A stretch of 64,000 bases of DNA from Channallabes apus (Eukaryota > Chordata > Actinopteri > Siluriformes > Clariidae): positions 5,196,847-5,260,846 of the forward strand of contig CM060107.1 in the NCBI GenBank assembly GCA_030522415.1. The letters are read 5' to 3'. The translations under genes were made by a program, and so were the position numbers. Below are positions 54,648 through 64,000 of the stretch, piece after piece. Positions within the stretch are counted from its first letter, which is position 1; the number at the start of each line of letters is the position of its first letter. The notes below the pieces were generated by a model, which did no database searches, had not been told where the DNA came from, and saw nothing but the letters and a program-made list of their open reading frames with translations.

Positions 54648-55028
54648 TGTCATACACACCCAATCTGCGCCCGGCACTAGGACCCGGAAGTAAGACGGGC
54701 GCAAAACCAGGAAGTATAAAGGAGGTAAACAAACGATAGCTTACCGCTCAGTCATTGAGTTCGGCCCATGTCAGCTCCAGGTATCGTTTCAGCAAACCGT
54801 GAGTACTCACATGTTGGTTCCGTTGTCTTTGCTATTGTGTGTGTATTTTTAGGACGCGGGTTAAATTTGTGTTTTTCCCTTGCTCCGTTTTTGTGAGAGT
54901 CCTTAAACTAAATCGCGTGGCGATCCTGCCTACTCGCTTCTTTCCGCGTTTGGGTTTATCCTCCACGCTACATTGGGCTAACCGCTAAAGCTACGTCTTC
55001 TGGTCACCTCAGGTTAGTCCATCTGACA
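54648..55028 (+). repeat. 3' LTR of the young Gypsy element
   Basis: By eye it is identical to the 5' LTR over 381 bp. It is followed by the GTAGT duplication. Confidence 0.95.
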
Positions 55029-55033
55029 GTAGT

Positions 55034-55944
55034 AAAGATCCCATGTTAAATAGTTGTCTAAAAAAATTGCTTTACTTTCAATTATTATAATAAATATTCA
55101 TTTTTAAAATACTTTCTTGTGCCAGATAATGTAATTTTGTGGGGGAAAATTGTGTTTGTAAATGGCAAATCAGGGCAATAAACACTATTTACAGAGCTGT
55201 AAAAAAAAAAATCAATCAATCAATCAAGCATATGCTGCTTCATGAAAACAAATAATTTTCTCCAAACACTCTCATTTGTTTAAATCACTACATAAAACTG
55301 TTTATTATAATCCATTGCAAGAGGTTTCACCCTTCACTTTGGCTAAACAGGATTCCTCTTATGACCGATCACGTCCAGTCTGTTAATCTCAGACCAATCA
55401 CAACTATTGTTTTATGACTGAAGATGTGTGATATGATCTTACAGAACAAATATTATTGAAACATTTATAACTCGTAAAAAAATTATTTCATTAATTTACA
55501 ACATTTACAGAGAAATTATTATTGTGCAGTTTATCTATAGATTACTAGTGGACATATTATTAAGGATTTTATAATTAAATAGATGTTTTTAATAATTTAA
55601 ACTATTATATCAACCCTAGCCAGTAATAATTGCTTTCCTATTCATTTCTGAATGATTGTAATCTTTTGTCTTTCTTCTGCCATGGACTGTACTTGCAGGT
55701 CAGCATGTTAAATGTTTTATCTGACAGGCACATCATAGCAACACTCAACCAATGAGGAATGTATTCTCTCTACTCTCTGCTGTGATATTGCACATGGCGG
55801 TGGTATGGCTGAGGGAGAGGATGGGTTTCATTCTGTCCATCAACTGGATGATTCTTTCTTATACAAATCACTCTGTCTTTGTAGTCTAAGTTGTAATTGA
55901 TCTCACCCATAAATGTCACTGACTTGATTCTCAAAAGTATGGAA
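55034..55944. other. AT-rich intergenic stretch
   Basis: There is an AATCAATCAATCAATC tract near 55210. No coding or RNA feature was recognised. Confidence 0.45.
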
Positions 55945-56215
55945 CACATTGAGTCCAGTTCTTGTTGGACTTTTGACTGCTCTCACTGAGGGGTCGCCAC
56001 AGCGGACCATCCAATCCGCACCACAACTTGGCGCAGGTTTTACACCGAACACCCTTTCTGATACAACCCCTTTCATTTTATCTGGACTTGGGACCAGCAC
56101 TACATCCAGTATTGGGTGGGAATTGAACCCAGGCCTTCTGCAGCATGTTCAGTACCTGTTCAATACAGAACAGGACTTTCAATTTCCAGCTACAGGACTA
56201 TTCCGTACTTAATGT
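55945..56215. mobile_element. SINE-like repeat with RTE-type tail
   Basis: GGGGTCGCCACAGCGGACCA, CACCGAACACCCTTTCTG, GACTTGGGACCAGCACTAC and GAATTGAACCCAGGCCTTC are the conserved words of this common fish repeat. The fragment at 37022-37158 is a shorter copy. Confidence 0.65.
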
Positions 56216-57092
56216 GACAGTTGTGAACCATAGGTGATACACGTCTCCAAAAACAAATCAACTGAGGAAATCATTAACATTAATCAGCTTTATATTAATA
56301 TTATATATACCAAAATGTAAACTTACTTTAATTTAAATTTAAACATTTGTTTTCAGATATACTGTAACTATGCAGATTTCACCAGCAGAGGGCGTCATGT
56401 GACATGTACAATAGTGCTGGTTCACTTCATGTTTATCTATTTACACACGTGTGTGATATTTGTAATACATTTCATTTTAAATAAATGATTTACAGTGAAA
56501 TTAATGTTTAATAACAACTTGCATTCTAAAAAAAACGAGTTCATAATCATTACTTAATGACAAAACAGCAGACAAGACCTTAAGATAAAATAATAAACAA
56601 AACAATGTATTTCAATATCTATTTTGAGCCACAATATACAGTGGTGGCCAAAAGTATTAGGACAGCACACGCCATGTATTAGTTCTCTCTGTGCACAGAA
56701 CAGGTGACGTCACTAATTAGTTCAGGTGATTTTAATTAAAACCAGCTGCTTTAGTTAATTAATGGATTAAGTATCTTGTCCATAATACAAAATATTCTAC
56801 AGTTGAGTCTCACGTTGCTTTTTATTTATTTATTAGAAATTTTGTAATGTTTAAGACAGACAAATCTTTATTCTAGAGAAATTATTTAATTTAATTCTTA
56901 ATGCTCTCAAGTGTTTTGGAAATTATTTACACCTTATATTTTTCCCAAAATATAGAAAAGAACATTATGCTAAGTTGTATTATAGTACAGTACATAAAAA
57001 TAATTAATACACAATATAAAGTAAAAATAGAACAAATTAACCTGCACTTATAATAAATCCTGACAGATAAGTGTCTGCATTTGTGCACGCAG

Positions 57093-57094
<2 letters not shown>
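56216..57094. other. AT-rich stretch with a lone Tc1-type end
   Basis: At 56639, TACAGTGGTGGCCAAAAGTA is the terminal repeat of another Tc1-like family, without a visible partner. The rest is AT-rich and non-coding. Confidence 0.45.

Positions 57095-57138
<44 letters not shown>
57095..57138. repeat. TG microsatellite
   Basis: There are about 21 TG units. A frame through it on the minus strand reads poly-His-Thr and is an artefact. Confidence 0.9.
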
Positions 57139-57140
<2 letters not shown>

Positions 57141-57299
57141 ATGTGCTTGCACACACATTAACACAGAGACTTATCTGAAAAATTTGCAAGGAACATCGCT
57201 AGTCACAGTCGCGGGAGCGCATACTAACAGAATCACTGCTGTAAAGTAAAACAAAAAAACGTTGGCTCAGTTGTGATCACATGACGCTCGGCATCAAAA

Positions 57300-57428
57300 C
57301 AAGCGCATGTGTGATACATGATACTTGGTACCAAGACAATGCTCGTTTTTCAAGTCAAAATTAATAATTTTTGCTCGTCTTGTGGAACACTCATAACCCT
57401 CGTTACTTGTAATCCGAGGTTCCACTGT
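57300..57428 (-). mobile_element. MITE end, CAGTGGAACCTCGGATTAC family
   Basis: The minus strand from 57428 reads TACAGTGGAACCTCGGATTA, then CAAGTAACGAGGG and GACGAGCAAAAATT. This is a frequent Tc1-related non-autonomous end in fish. The second end is not evident. Confidence 0.55.
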
Positions 57429-57589
57429 ACCATGCTTATGAATTATGTGCCCAAAGAACATTGCAGTGGACCAAAGACTGAACCCTTTGCAAAACAAAAA
57501 TTCACTTTAGGAAACAGAAAAGTCACAGTTTAGATCTACAAACTAATAACGATTGGTCAAATAAGACCTGAGCCAGGAGAGGGTCGTTA

Positions 57590-57780
57590 GCTCCTACAAC
57601 ATTTTCTATCCCATCAAGGAGAATATTATGATTAGTGGTGATGCACCAAGGTCAAGTAACACAAGCAACGTGACATTACCCTGATCAAAGGCCAGTAGGA
57701 GGCCATTTACCACATTAACCAGCACTGTCTGTACTGTCTTTAGGCCTATATTTTGGTGGCCAAGAAGTACAATACAAATA
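57590..57780 (-). pseudogene. L2-type reverse transcriptase fragment, minus strand
   Basis: The minus strand reads KTVQTVLVNVVNGLLLAFDQ, then GNVTLLVLLDLGAS. It matches the motif A region of the L2 at 28.66-28.76 kb ([17 protein letters not shown]...LLDLSAAF). The catalytic Asp word LLDL is still visible. It is short and isolated, and the rest of the element is gone. Confidence 0.65.
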
Positions 57781-58639
57781 ACAAAAACAAAATACATTCA
57801 AAAGCAAAATAACAGAACTGAAAACAAACAAACAAAAAAAATCTGTAAATTTTTTTTTACTAAATTCCAAATCAGAAAACAATTCACGAAAACCTAAAAA
57901 GATAAGAATAGCTTACAGTTAAAATCATTATCGCTGATTGGACAAGACATTTATCGGTCAATATATACAAGAATGTCCGTAAGTACTTCCCATACATATA
58001 TGTACTGTTACGTACTGTACAATAATGAATAAAAAAAAACATTAGTTAAATGTTGTTTAGATCAAGTTCACTAGCTGACTTATTTGTACAAAGTATAAAC
58101 TGTTATATAGCGTATCTCTGTATCTGTTTATTGTTATTTAAGTTCTGGGTTATTTCAGGTACTTTAAACACATTGTTGTGATGCTCATGTTGGGTCATAT
58201 GAGATGTAGTGGGTTATTTACAAATGAACACCTGGTTGGGTTATTTTGACCCAACAGCTGGTTTATTCTTTATTCTTTCGTTTCTCCAAATGGCAGCCTG
58301 CAAAATGTTTGAAATATTACTGTTATTGTGTCACAGGTGTAGTTTTAAGAGTTGTTTAGGCAGGAATGCATCTGTATACAGATCAAATCCTCCATCATTT
58401 AATTAAGATAGTGTCTATTTAGAAAAAAGACCCCAGCGATTTCGGAGATTTGAGCTTCAGGAAATCTCCCGGCGCTCTGCGCATAACACCGGGCCAACTC
58501 ATGTCAGAAAGAATTTATAAACGTTAAAAAAAAACTTTGTTTGGGCTATTGTTTTTTTTACATATAACATTTGTTCATTTAATTTAAATGAGGTTTGGGC
58601 TCAGGGCTTCGATTCGGCATTTTGGTCCTCCTCTTTAAT
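57781..58639. other. Non-coding stretch
   Basis: It is A-rich near 57780-57900. A GGTTATTTTGACCCAACAGC palindromic word near 58239 resembles common fish MITEs. No gene is supported. Confidence 0.4.
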
Positions 58640-59698
58640 TAACTACGTAGTCTAATCAGCGCTCAACTGCACACATCAAGTTTTCCAGAGCGCACCGGCA
58701 GAAATAGACTAATGATTATGAATGCATCGGGAAAACAGCAAGCAGACTGACTCTGACCATTTTAATAAGTCATTGATAAATTAGTGATGTCTTTGGTTTC
58801 GGCTGTGATGAAGGTGATCATGTCATCTCGTCGTCTCCGAGGCAGTGGATGCACCAAAAACCCACTTTTCATACGAATTACGACGTCCACATTTTTTTTA
58901 TTAGTTCATATAAAAGCAGATATTTCGCTTTCTATAAGTATATTTTTTTCACGTCAGTGAGTCGAGTATACACGGAGTTTCGGTTCATTTTCTGACGCAC
59001 TCAAGTTCGCCGAAAACTATACAGAATAGCGGATCCTGTTTACTTTCAAACATTTACAAAATCATAAATTTTTTACGTCATTGTAAGTGCCCTTAAATAA
59101 AAGTGGAGTTTGGCTATGTAGTCTTATATAGTTTTATTATATCGTTTTTGCACATTAATCTGGCAAACTTTTTCTGATGCACACCCAGAGTCAGTTTTCT
59201 GAAAGGATAGATATAAAGGTATACATTTACTTTGCTTAAATTCGATGCAAATAAGAAACTCATATTTAATTTAAATTCTAAATCTGTACTGTAATTTTAG
59301 TACTGTGATTGTAAATTTGTTTAATGTTTGACTTTTTTTGCGGCGGTGGTACAGCGCAACAGGGGTGTTACCGGGATGTAAAAATGTAATTTGTTAAAAT
59401 GTTTTCGGTATTTATTAAGGAAAATCATGATGATCATAACAGCCTACTGCATTTAATTGTTATATATATATTTATATATATATATATATATAGCTAAAAT
59501 TGTTAAATTAATATTTAAAATATTAACAAGGGGAATGTTTGATGTCATGTGGGCATTATAAGATTTGTATTGAAAACTTCTAACTAAAAAGTGGCAGCTG
59601 GCACGCCTAAAAATAGACGCAGGTAAATTTTTTATAGTCTAAATAAAAATCCTTTTCTAAACGTGGGCTATTGTTTACTTCCTGCTCTTTAATTTCCT

Positions 59699-59830
59699 AC
59701 AGTACAGGCCAAAAGTCTGGACACACCTTCTTATCTCCCTGTCAATGTGTTTTCTTTATTTTCATGTCCATTTACATTGGTAGATTCTCACTGAAGGCAT
59801 CAAAACTATGAATGAACACGTGGAGTTATC
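59699..59830 (+). mobile_element. Dispersed repeat with TACAGTACAGGCCAAAAGTC end
   Basis: It is the same family as the minus-strand copy ending at 10357. TGTGTTTTCTTTATTTTCATG, GGTAGATTCTCACTGAA and AACTATGAATGAACAC are shared in inverted order. It is non-coding. Confidence 0.6.
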
Positions 59831-59867
59831 TACTTATGTACCAGTTATGTATGGAGTTATGTACCAG

Positions 59868-60286
59868 TATGTGATGTGGTGGAGAATAGGAGACTGGCAT
59901 GCGAGTGCCACTCCCGCGGCACCTTCGCTGCCTTTTCCTCTTCTGCGGCGGGGCTCGGTGCAGGAGTGAGGACGTGAGCGTTAAGTTTTTGCGTTTGCGT
60001 CAGCAAGTACTCCCGCCAGTCATCGACAGCGGGAGAAGCGCCGTCACGAGGGAGCGTGCAGGAGCGTGCCTCCGCATGCTCCATTCTGCCACTGGTACCG
60101 GCCGTGGCACTGCCCCTGGGCCTGCACATGCACAACCTTCACCCCTTTCCCTTTCTTTCCATCCTCCCTCCTTTAACCCTTTCCTTCCCCATTTTACCTA
60201 AATAAATTACCCTTTTTCCTGTAAGACCTCGCCTCGTGTCCGAGCTTTATGGTGCCGCCCGTGCACATAGGGTCGAACCCTTTACA
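59868..60286 (+). repeat. LTR remnant in block Y copy B, left end missing
   Basis: From GTGATGTGGTGGAGAATAGG to AGGGTCGAACCCTTTACA it follows the LTR of copy A and the solo LTR at 40142-40645. The first 160 bp or so of the LTR are replaced by other sequence. CTAAATAAATTACCC is uninterrupted, which shows the site before the Tc1 insertion of copy A. Confidence 0.6.
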
Positions 60287-62289
60287 GATCATAACAGCCT
60301 ACTGCATTTCATTATAATAATGCAAAAACACAAGTGGGGCTGAATGACCGACATCTGTTGACGCAGTAGAACGTCCTGACAATGTTTTAATTTTAGGTTC
60401 ATTTATTTCAGTTAATAAATCTACTACAAATTTAAAGAACACAAAATATAAGATGACACAAAACCCTACACGCGTAGCTTTTCTAATTACACGTGATTAA
60501 ATCAAATGCCTCACTGTACATTAACATTTATGTCGCTTAAATTCAATCCTAATAATATTTAATTTAATTTCTACATTTATACTGTAATTTTAGTACTGTG
60601 ATTATGAATTCGTTTAACTACAGTGTTTCACTTGATTTTATCCGCTACTACGTGCAGCTCTAAAGGAGCGCGTCTCATTAATCCTGGAGAGAATGAACTA
60701 AGGCAAGAGGAGTCAGTCTGTATTTATATAGCGCCACTCAGCGGTAAAAGCCAGCAAACGCACAAACCCAAATGCTGCTACCAAGCGCCGCGACGGTAAA
60801 ACCAGCATTCCGATTGAGTACCTACTGTATCTCTTGAGTGACAGATGTCTTGTCTAATCATTGGTAACAATCAACAAACCAGAAAAGCTAGGTGTTGTTT
60901 GCAAATTAAATTCATATTGTTGATCTTGAGGATCAGATGTCTCGTCCAGTGGTAAGAATTGAATTCGCTAACTATACCTACTTTTTCCAGCTTGTCCGAA
61001 TTGTTGTTGTTTTTTCTGATCCGGTATTTTATTTCTGGATTTATTTATTTTTTTGTTTATTTTGTTATCGCATTTCTGGATTTGTAATTTTGTTTTTAAA
61101 TTTATTTGTGTTTTGTTTGTCTTTATTACATCACTGACAGATGTTTTGTACTATGTTTGACATAGGTTAGTTCGATTGTTATTCCTGTTATTATCTGTTT
61201 GAGAAAATGGGTAGCTGCAAGATCTAGTACACAAGTTGTTTTTGTAAAAGAGATCTGCATGACATGGGACATCTGTTGTAATCATATTCCTAGTTACTTT
61301 CACCAGACAGACAGACAGACAGACCATTGACCCTAAAGGAAATTCCAGATATCCCAGCAGCAATGTGGACAGTAACACTAAGATAGATTTGTAGATGTGA
61401 TTGCACACTGTACATCTTGCATATAGTCAGTAGATACATGGTAATGTGAGAGCTGACCAGAAGTTACTTGTACAATGCTGAGAACAAAACAGCTAAAAGA
61501 TTACAAGAAGCATGTTATTCACAAGTTAAAAAAAAAAAAAAAAGATGATATACTTTATATCTAGGATTATTTTTGTTACCTTCTATAAGAGTTGTGAGAA
61601 ATGTTGATCTACCAGCACGGAGATCTTTTCTATAGCTCATTGAATTGGAGCTTCATTATCTAGAGTATGACAGAATGTTGATGTAGCGGGTTCATCGTGA
61701 ATAAAATCTTAGTGTAATGCACTATTTGCTTTTTCATTAAAATCCTTCCAATTTTATTGGTTAATTTCTGTCTTTTTTCTTTAGCAAAATATGTTGTTTT
61801 TTGTTATTGACTGTTTAGAGACTTTTCTTTTGACAATTATGGCTGTCTTGTCGAGTGCATGCCTCCCGCCAGTTTGAGCTGCGTATTCTGGTCAGAGGTA
61901 GGTGCTTTTCAGAGCTCTCGGTTTTAAGAGCAAATAAAGTTTACAAAGTTTGGAAATGTTGTTAATTCCCTCTTGTAAATAGTATTAAGACAATAAGCAG
62001 TGTTGTGTTGCATGTTTTGGTGTGTGGATGCACATGTTTTATTATACTGTATATCATGTGGGCTGTATGTGTGTATGTGTTAGCTGAGTAAAAATTAAGA
62101 TCCATATTAACATGTGTTGTATTATACAGGAGTGTGCCTGTTGAGAAATGCCCACAGCCTTGTAATATCAACTTATTGATATTAACACACAGGTGGACAG
62201 AGTCCATCAATGAACCTGCTTTGGTGAACAGCAGTAGCCAGTGTCCTGGTTTTCCTTGAACTCAACGCGGGAGAGAGTGACAGCGGTCA

Positions 62290-63355
62290 GCGACATACCG
62301 GTTATACTGACTCGAAACATTCAGTTGTCTGATCTGTGGGGTCAGACCACAATCCAATCATACCTGATAACTCCAGGAGATTCCTGATAAAGCTCTGTGT
62401 AGTAATTGGTGTGATGTACAGATGAGATAACTGTGGAAATGTCACTATATTTTCTATATTTAATCTAGAGTGTGACTTGCCTTATGAGTGGCTCCTGCAA
62501 AGTGAATCCAGAATGGACATAAATGCTTTTTCCCAGAGGCTTATTTGGGTTCTTGAAATGAATGTTAATGTCTCTGGCACTTAATGCTTTTTCCCCAGAA
62601 ACAACCAGGTTTGAGAGGAAATTTGCAAAATTCACAAAGAATTTTAGAGTACAGCCCTGGGGGTCTGTAAATAACAATAAAACCTTTACCACTTAGCCAA
62701 GGCTAATGTATGCATCCAGGAGGACTAAATGACTTAATGATTTAAAACTAAATGACAATTTAACATACTTATTTGATTTAATCCAGGTTTCTGTTAAACA
62801 GTTTATCAAACTCCTGATCAGTGATAATTTCATTACCAGTAAGCACTTTAGATGCGAGAGATATTTAATACTTAACAGTCCCAGCTTCAGATCAGAGGTG
62901 CTGGCTGTGTATTCAGTGTGCTCTAAATGTGTGGTATTTATGTTAATAAAATTATTAAACAGACTTTCAGGTTCTTTCTAAATTAACCTGTTTGTCGGCC
63001 CCCTGCCCCGGGCTCTGGGTAGTTACAGATTAAGTGGGTCTGTTGTCAGACTGTGAGCTATATTGCAACAAATAAGAGCAGCACCTTCCTGAGTGGGATT
63101 TACACCGTCCCAGTCTAACAGGACAGCTTTATCCTCAAAGGTCTTCCAATTGTCTATAAAGCTCAGATTTCAGAGCACCCCCTCAACATCCAGCGGCTGA
63201 GGGACCATATAAGCGATGTTGCCCCGTCACATGGGGATGGAGTCAGAGCATACAGTACTACTACATGGGACATCACCACAAATTCAAACTCCTCCCTAAA
63301 GTTAATCCGACTAACTCTTACTGACAAAGGTGTGTATCGTTAACTCCAGCGTGTA
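62290..63355 (-). pseudogene. Old L2 fragment (ORF1 end to endonuclease), uninterrupted copy
   Basis: This is the paralogue of 19310-20040 plus 25398-25735. The frame at 62465-62692 reads FVNFANFLSNLVVSGEKALS. The ORF1 end lies at 63018-63355. It is continuous here through GGCTCTGGGTAGTTACAG (about 63010-63028), the empty site of the fold-back element. It carries many stops. Confidence 0.75.
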
Positions 63356-63740
63356 TTATGAAGTATTAAGAGATTAAGTAATGTTCAGATCAGCAGAACT
63401 TTAAAAAGTCTGGACTGTCAGATGTGTTACAGGTACGAAATAAATAAAAATACTAAAAAAAAAATAAATCACAGCATTCAAAAGTAAATAAAGTATTTGG
63501 CATTGAAAAAAACACTCATTTATTTTGCATAGGTTATTTGTTTAATTCAACAAGTTCGTAAAACAAGTATGTAAAAACCTAGGAAATTTAAGTAGGAGAT
63601 TTTTCTACTTATTTATTTTGGATAATTCTGTCCACAACCTACGTGTAAAAAATATCTTTGTCAACATGAAAACGCAAACAGCCCTGTTAAGTGCTGGTAG
63701 GAGCCTCCCTAATCAGGGAGCCAATCAGAAACCTAGATAA

Positions 63741-64000
63741 AATATCATCATATATATAAGTCACTTGGTCCTGGAGGAACATTGTTCCATTTCACAGTGT
63801 ACTGAACTGTATATGGTTAAAATGACAATAAAAATCTACTTGACTTGAATACACAAATCAAGTGATTAAAACACACAATATAGAAAAACAATTGAAGAGG
63901 GGAAAAATACAATAACAAGAGTTTATAAGAAAGATTGAGGTCATTAATACAAACCAATTTTTTTTTCTTTTAAATATTCATCATATATTAGATAAGAAGT
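63741..64000. mobile_element. LINE 3' tail fragment and AT-rich end of window
   Basis: AAGTCACTTGGTCCTGGAGG, GTATATGGTTAAAATGACAA and CTACTTGACTTGAAT resemble the 3' end of an L2-like LINE with a CTTGACTT-type tail. After about 63850 the sequence is AT-rich, with nothing recognised. Confidence 0.45.

Larger units (their letters stand above)
51241..54693 (+). pseudogene. Pol polyprotein (protease, RT, RNase H, integrase, chromodomain) with one in-frame stop
   Basis: The open frame begins at 51241, but translation is expected to enter at 51292 by -1 frameshifting from gag. The domains are: protease with [14 protein letters not shown] (about 51430); reverse transcriptase with [26 protein letters not shown] and YLDD (52375-52386); RNase H with [11 protein letters not shown] and [13 protein letters not shown]; integrase with the HHCC finger ([11 protein letters not shown] ... 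[10 protein letters not shown]), [22 protein letters not shown] and [19 protein letters not shown] (DDE); and a chromodomain ([33 protein letters not shown]). TAA at 53107-53109 interrupts the end of RNase H, and the frame continues unchanged after it. The frame ends inside the 3' LTR, overlapping it by 46 nt. Confidence 0.95.
49875..55028 (+). mobile_element. Young Ty3/Gypsy retrotransposon, sushi-type chromovirus
   Basis: Two 381-bp LTRs (49875-50255 and 54648-55028) appear identical base for base. GTAGT is duplicated on both sides (49870-49874 and 55029-55033). The element has gag and pol in different frames joined by a -1 frameshift signal, a self-complementary primer-binding site, a chromodomain at the end of integrase and a purine-rich tract before the 3' LTR. 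This set of traits is that of the Tf1/sushi group of Metaviridae. Identical LTRs point to recent insertion. One stop codon in pol is the only coding defect I see. Confidence 0.95.
58640..63740. repeat. Block Y, copy B (cleaner paralogue of 11105-31235)
   Basis: The start (CGTAGTCTAATCAGCGCTCA, TTTTCCAGAGCGCACCGGCAG) and the end (AATCAGGGAGCCAATCAGAA) match copy A. It lacks the LINE, Tc1, fold-back and full L2 insertions of copy A. It has its own changes: an extra repeat at 59699-59830, a 23-bp direct repeat (59432-59454 and 60287-60309) and a 42-bp inversion (59927-59968). Confidence 0.85.

Overview
The window is vertebrate nuclear DNA, almost certainly from a teleost fish. It has spliced GT-AG exons, two V-SINE-type tRNA-derived SINEs, many L2/CR1, Rex-like and RTE-like LINE pieces, several Tc1/mariner families, hAT and Harbinger elements, and chromodomain Ty3/Gypsy elements of the kind common in fish. 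I cannot fix the species from sequence alone. I see only one ordinary host gene: a small spliced transmembrane protein with one immunoglobulin V-type domain at about 46.66-48.26 kb. The rest is layered mobile elements and their duplicates.

Layout. 1-6.6 kb: an RTE-type LINE fragment, a broken hAT transposon, a Harbinger-type element sitting exactly inside a LINE fragment, other short inverted-repeat elements and a SINE. 7.4-7.8 kb: a degenerate tandem array with a period near 141 bp. 8.1-9.7 kb: block X. 11.1-31.2 kb: block Y, swollen by an L2-like LINE, a Tc1 element, a 5.36 kb fold-back element (itself carrying two nested LINE 3' ends) and a near full-length L2 with ORF1 and ORF2. 31.5-37.3 kb: a second copy of X, interrupted by a Tc1 element and an internally deleted Gypsy element. 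37.3-43.1 kb: a palindromic Tc1 derivative, LINE and Tc1 fragments, a hAT MITE carrying a solo LTR, and a third, nearly intact Tc1 copy. 44.5-45.4 kb: a LINE 3' end. 46.6-48.3 kb: the Ig gene. 49.9-55.0 kb: a young Ty3/Gypsy element with identical LTRs. 55-58.6 kb: sparse fragments. 58.6-63.7 kb: a second, much cleaner copy of Y.

The order X-Y-X'-Y' suggests an old tandem duplication of an X-Y unit. The right-hand Y copy supplies empty sites that show which insertions in the left copy came later, and it carries a 42-bp micro-inversion.

The most informative element is the Gypsy retrotransposon at 49,875-55,028. Its sequence predicts three working parts. (1) Self-priming of reverse transcription: 11 nt at the predicted transcript start are exactly complementary to the 11 nt just after the 5' LTR. 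(2) A correctly phased GGGAAAC -1 frameshift heptamer, followed by a 7-nt spacer and a potential pseudoknot at the gag-pol junction. (3) A chromodomain at the integrase C-terminus. One in-frame stop in the RNase H region is the only coding lesion I see in it. No CRISPR array, rRNA gene or free-standing tRNA gene was seen.
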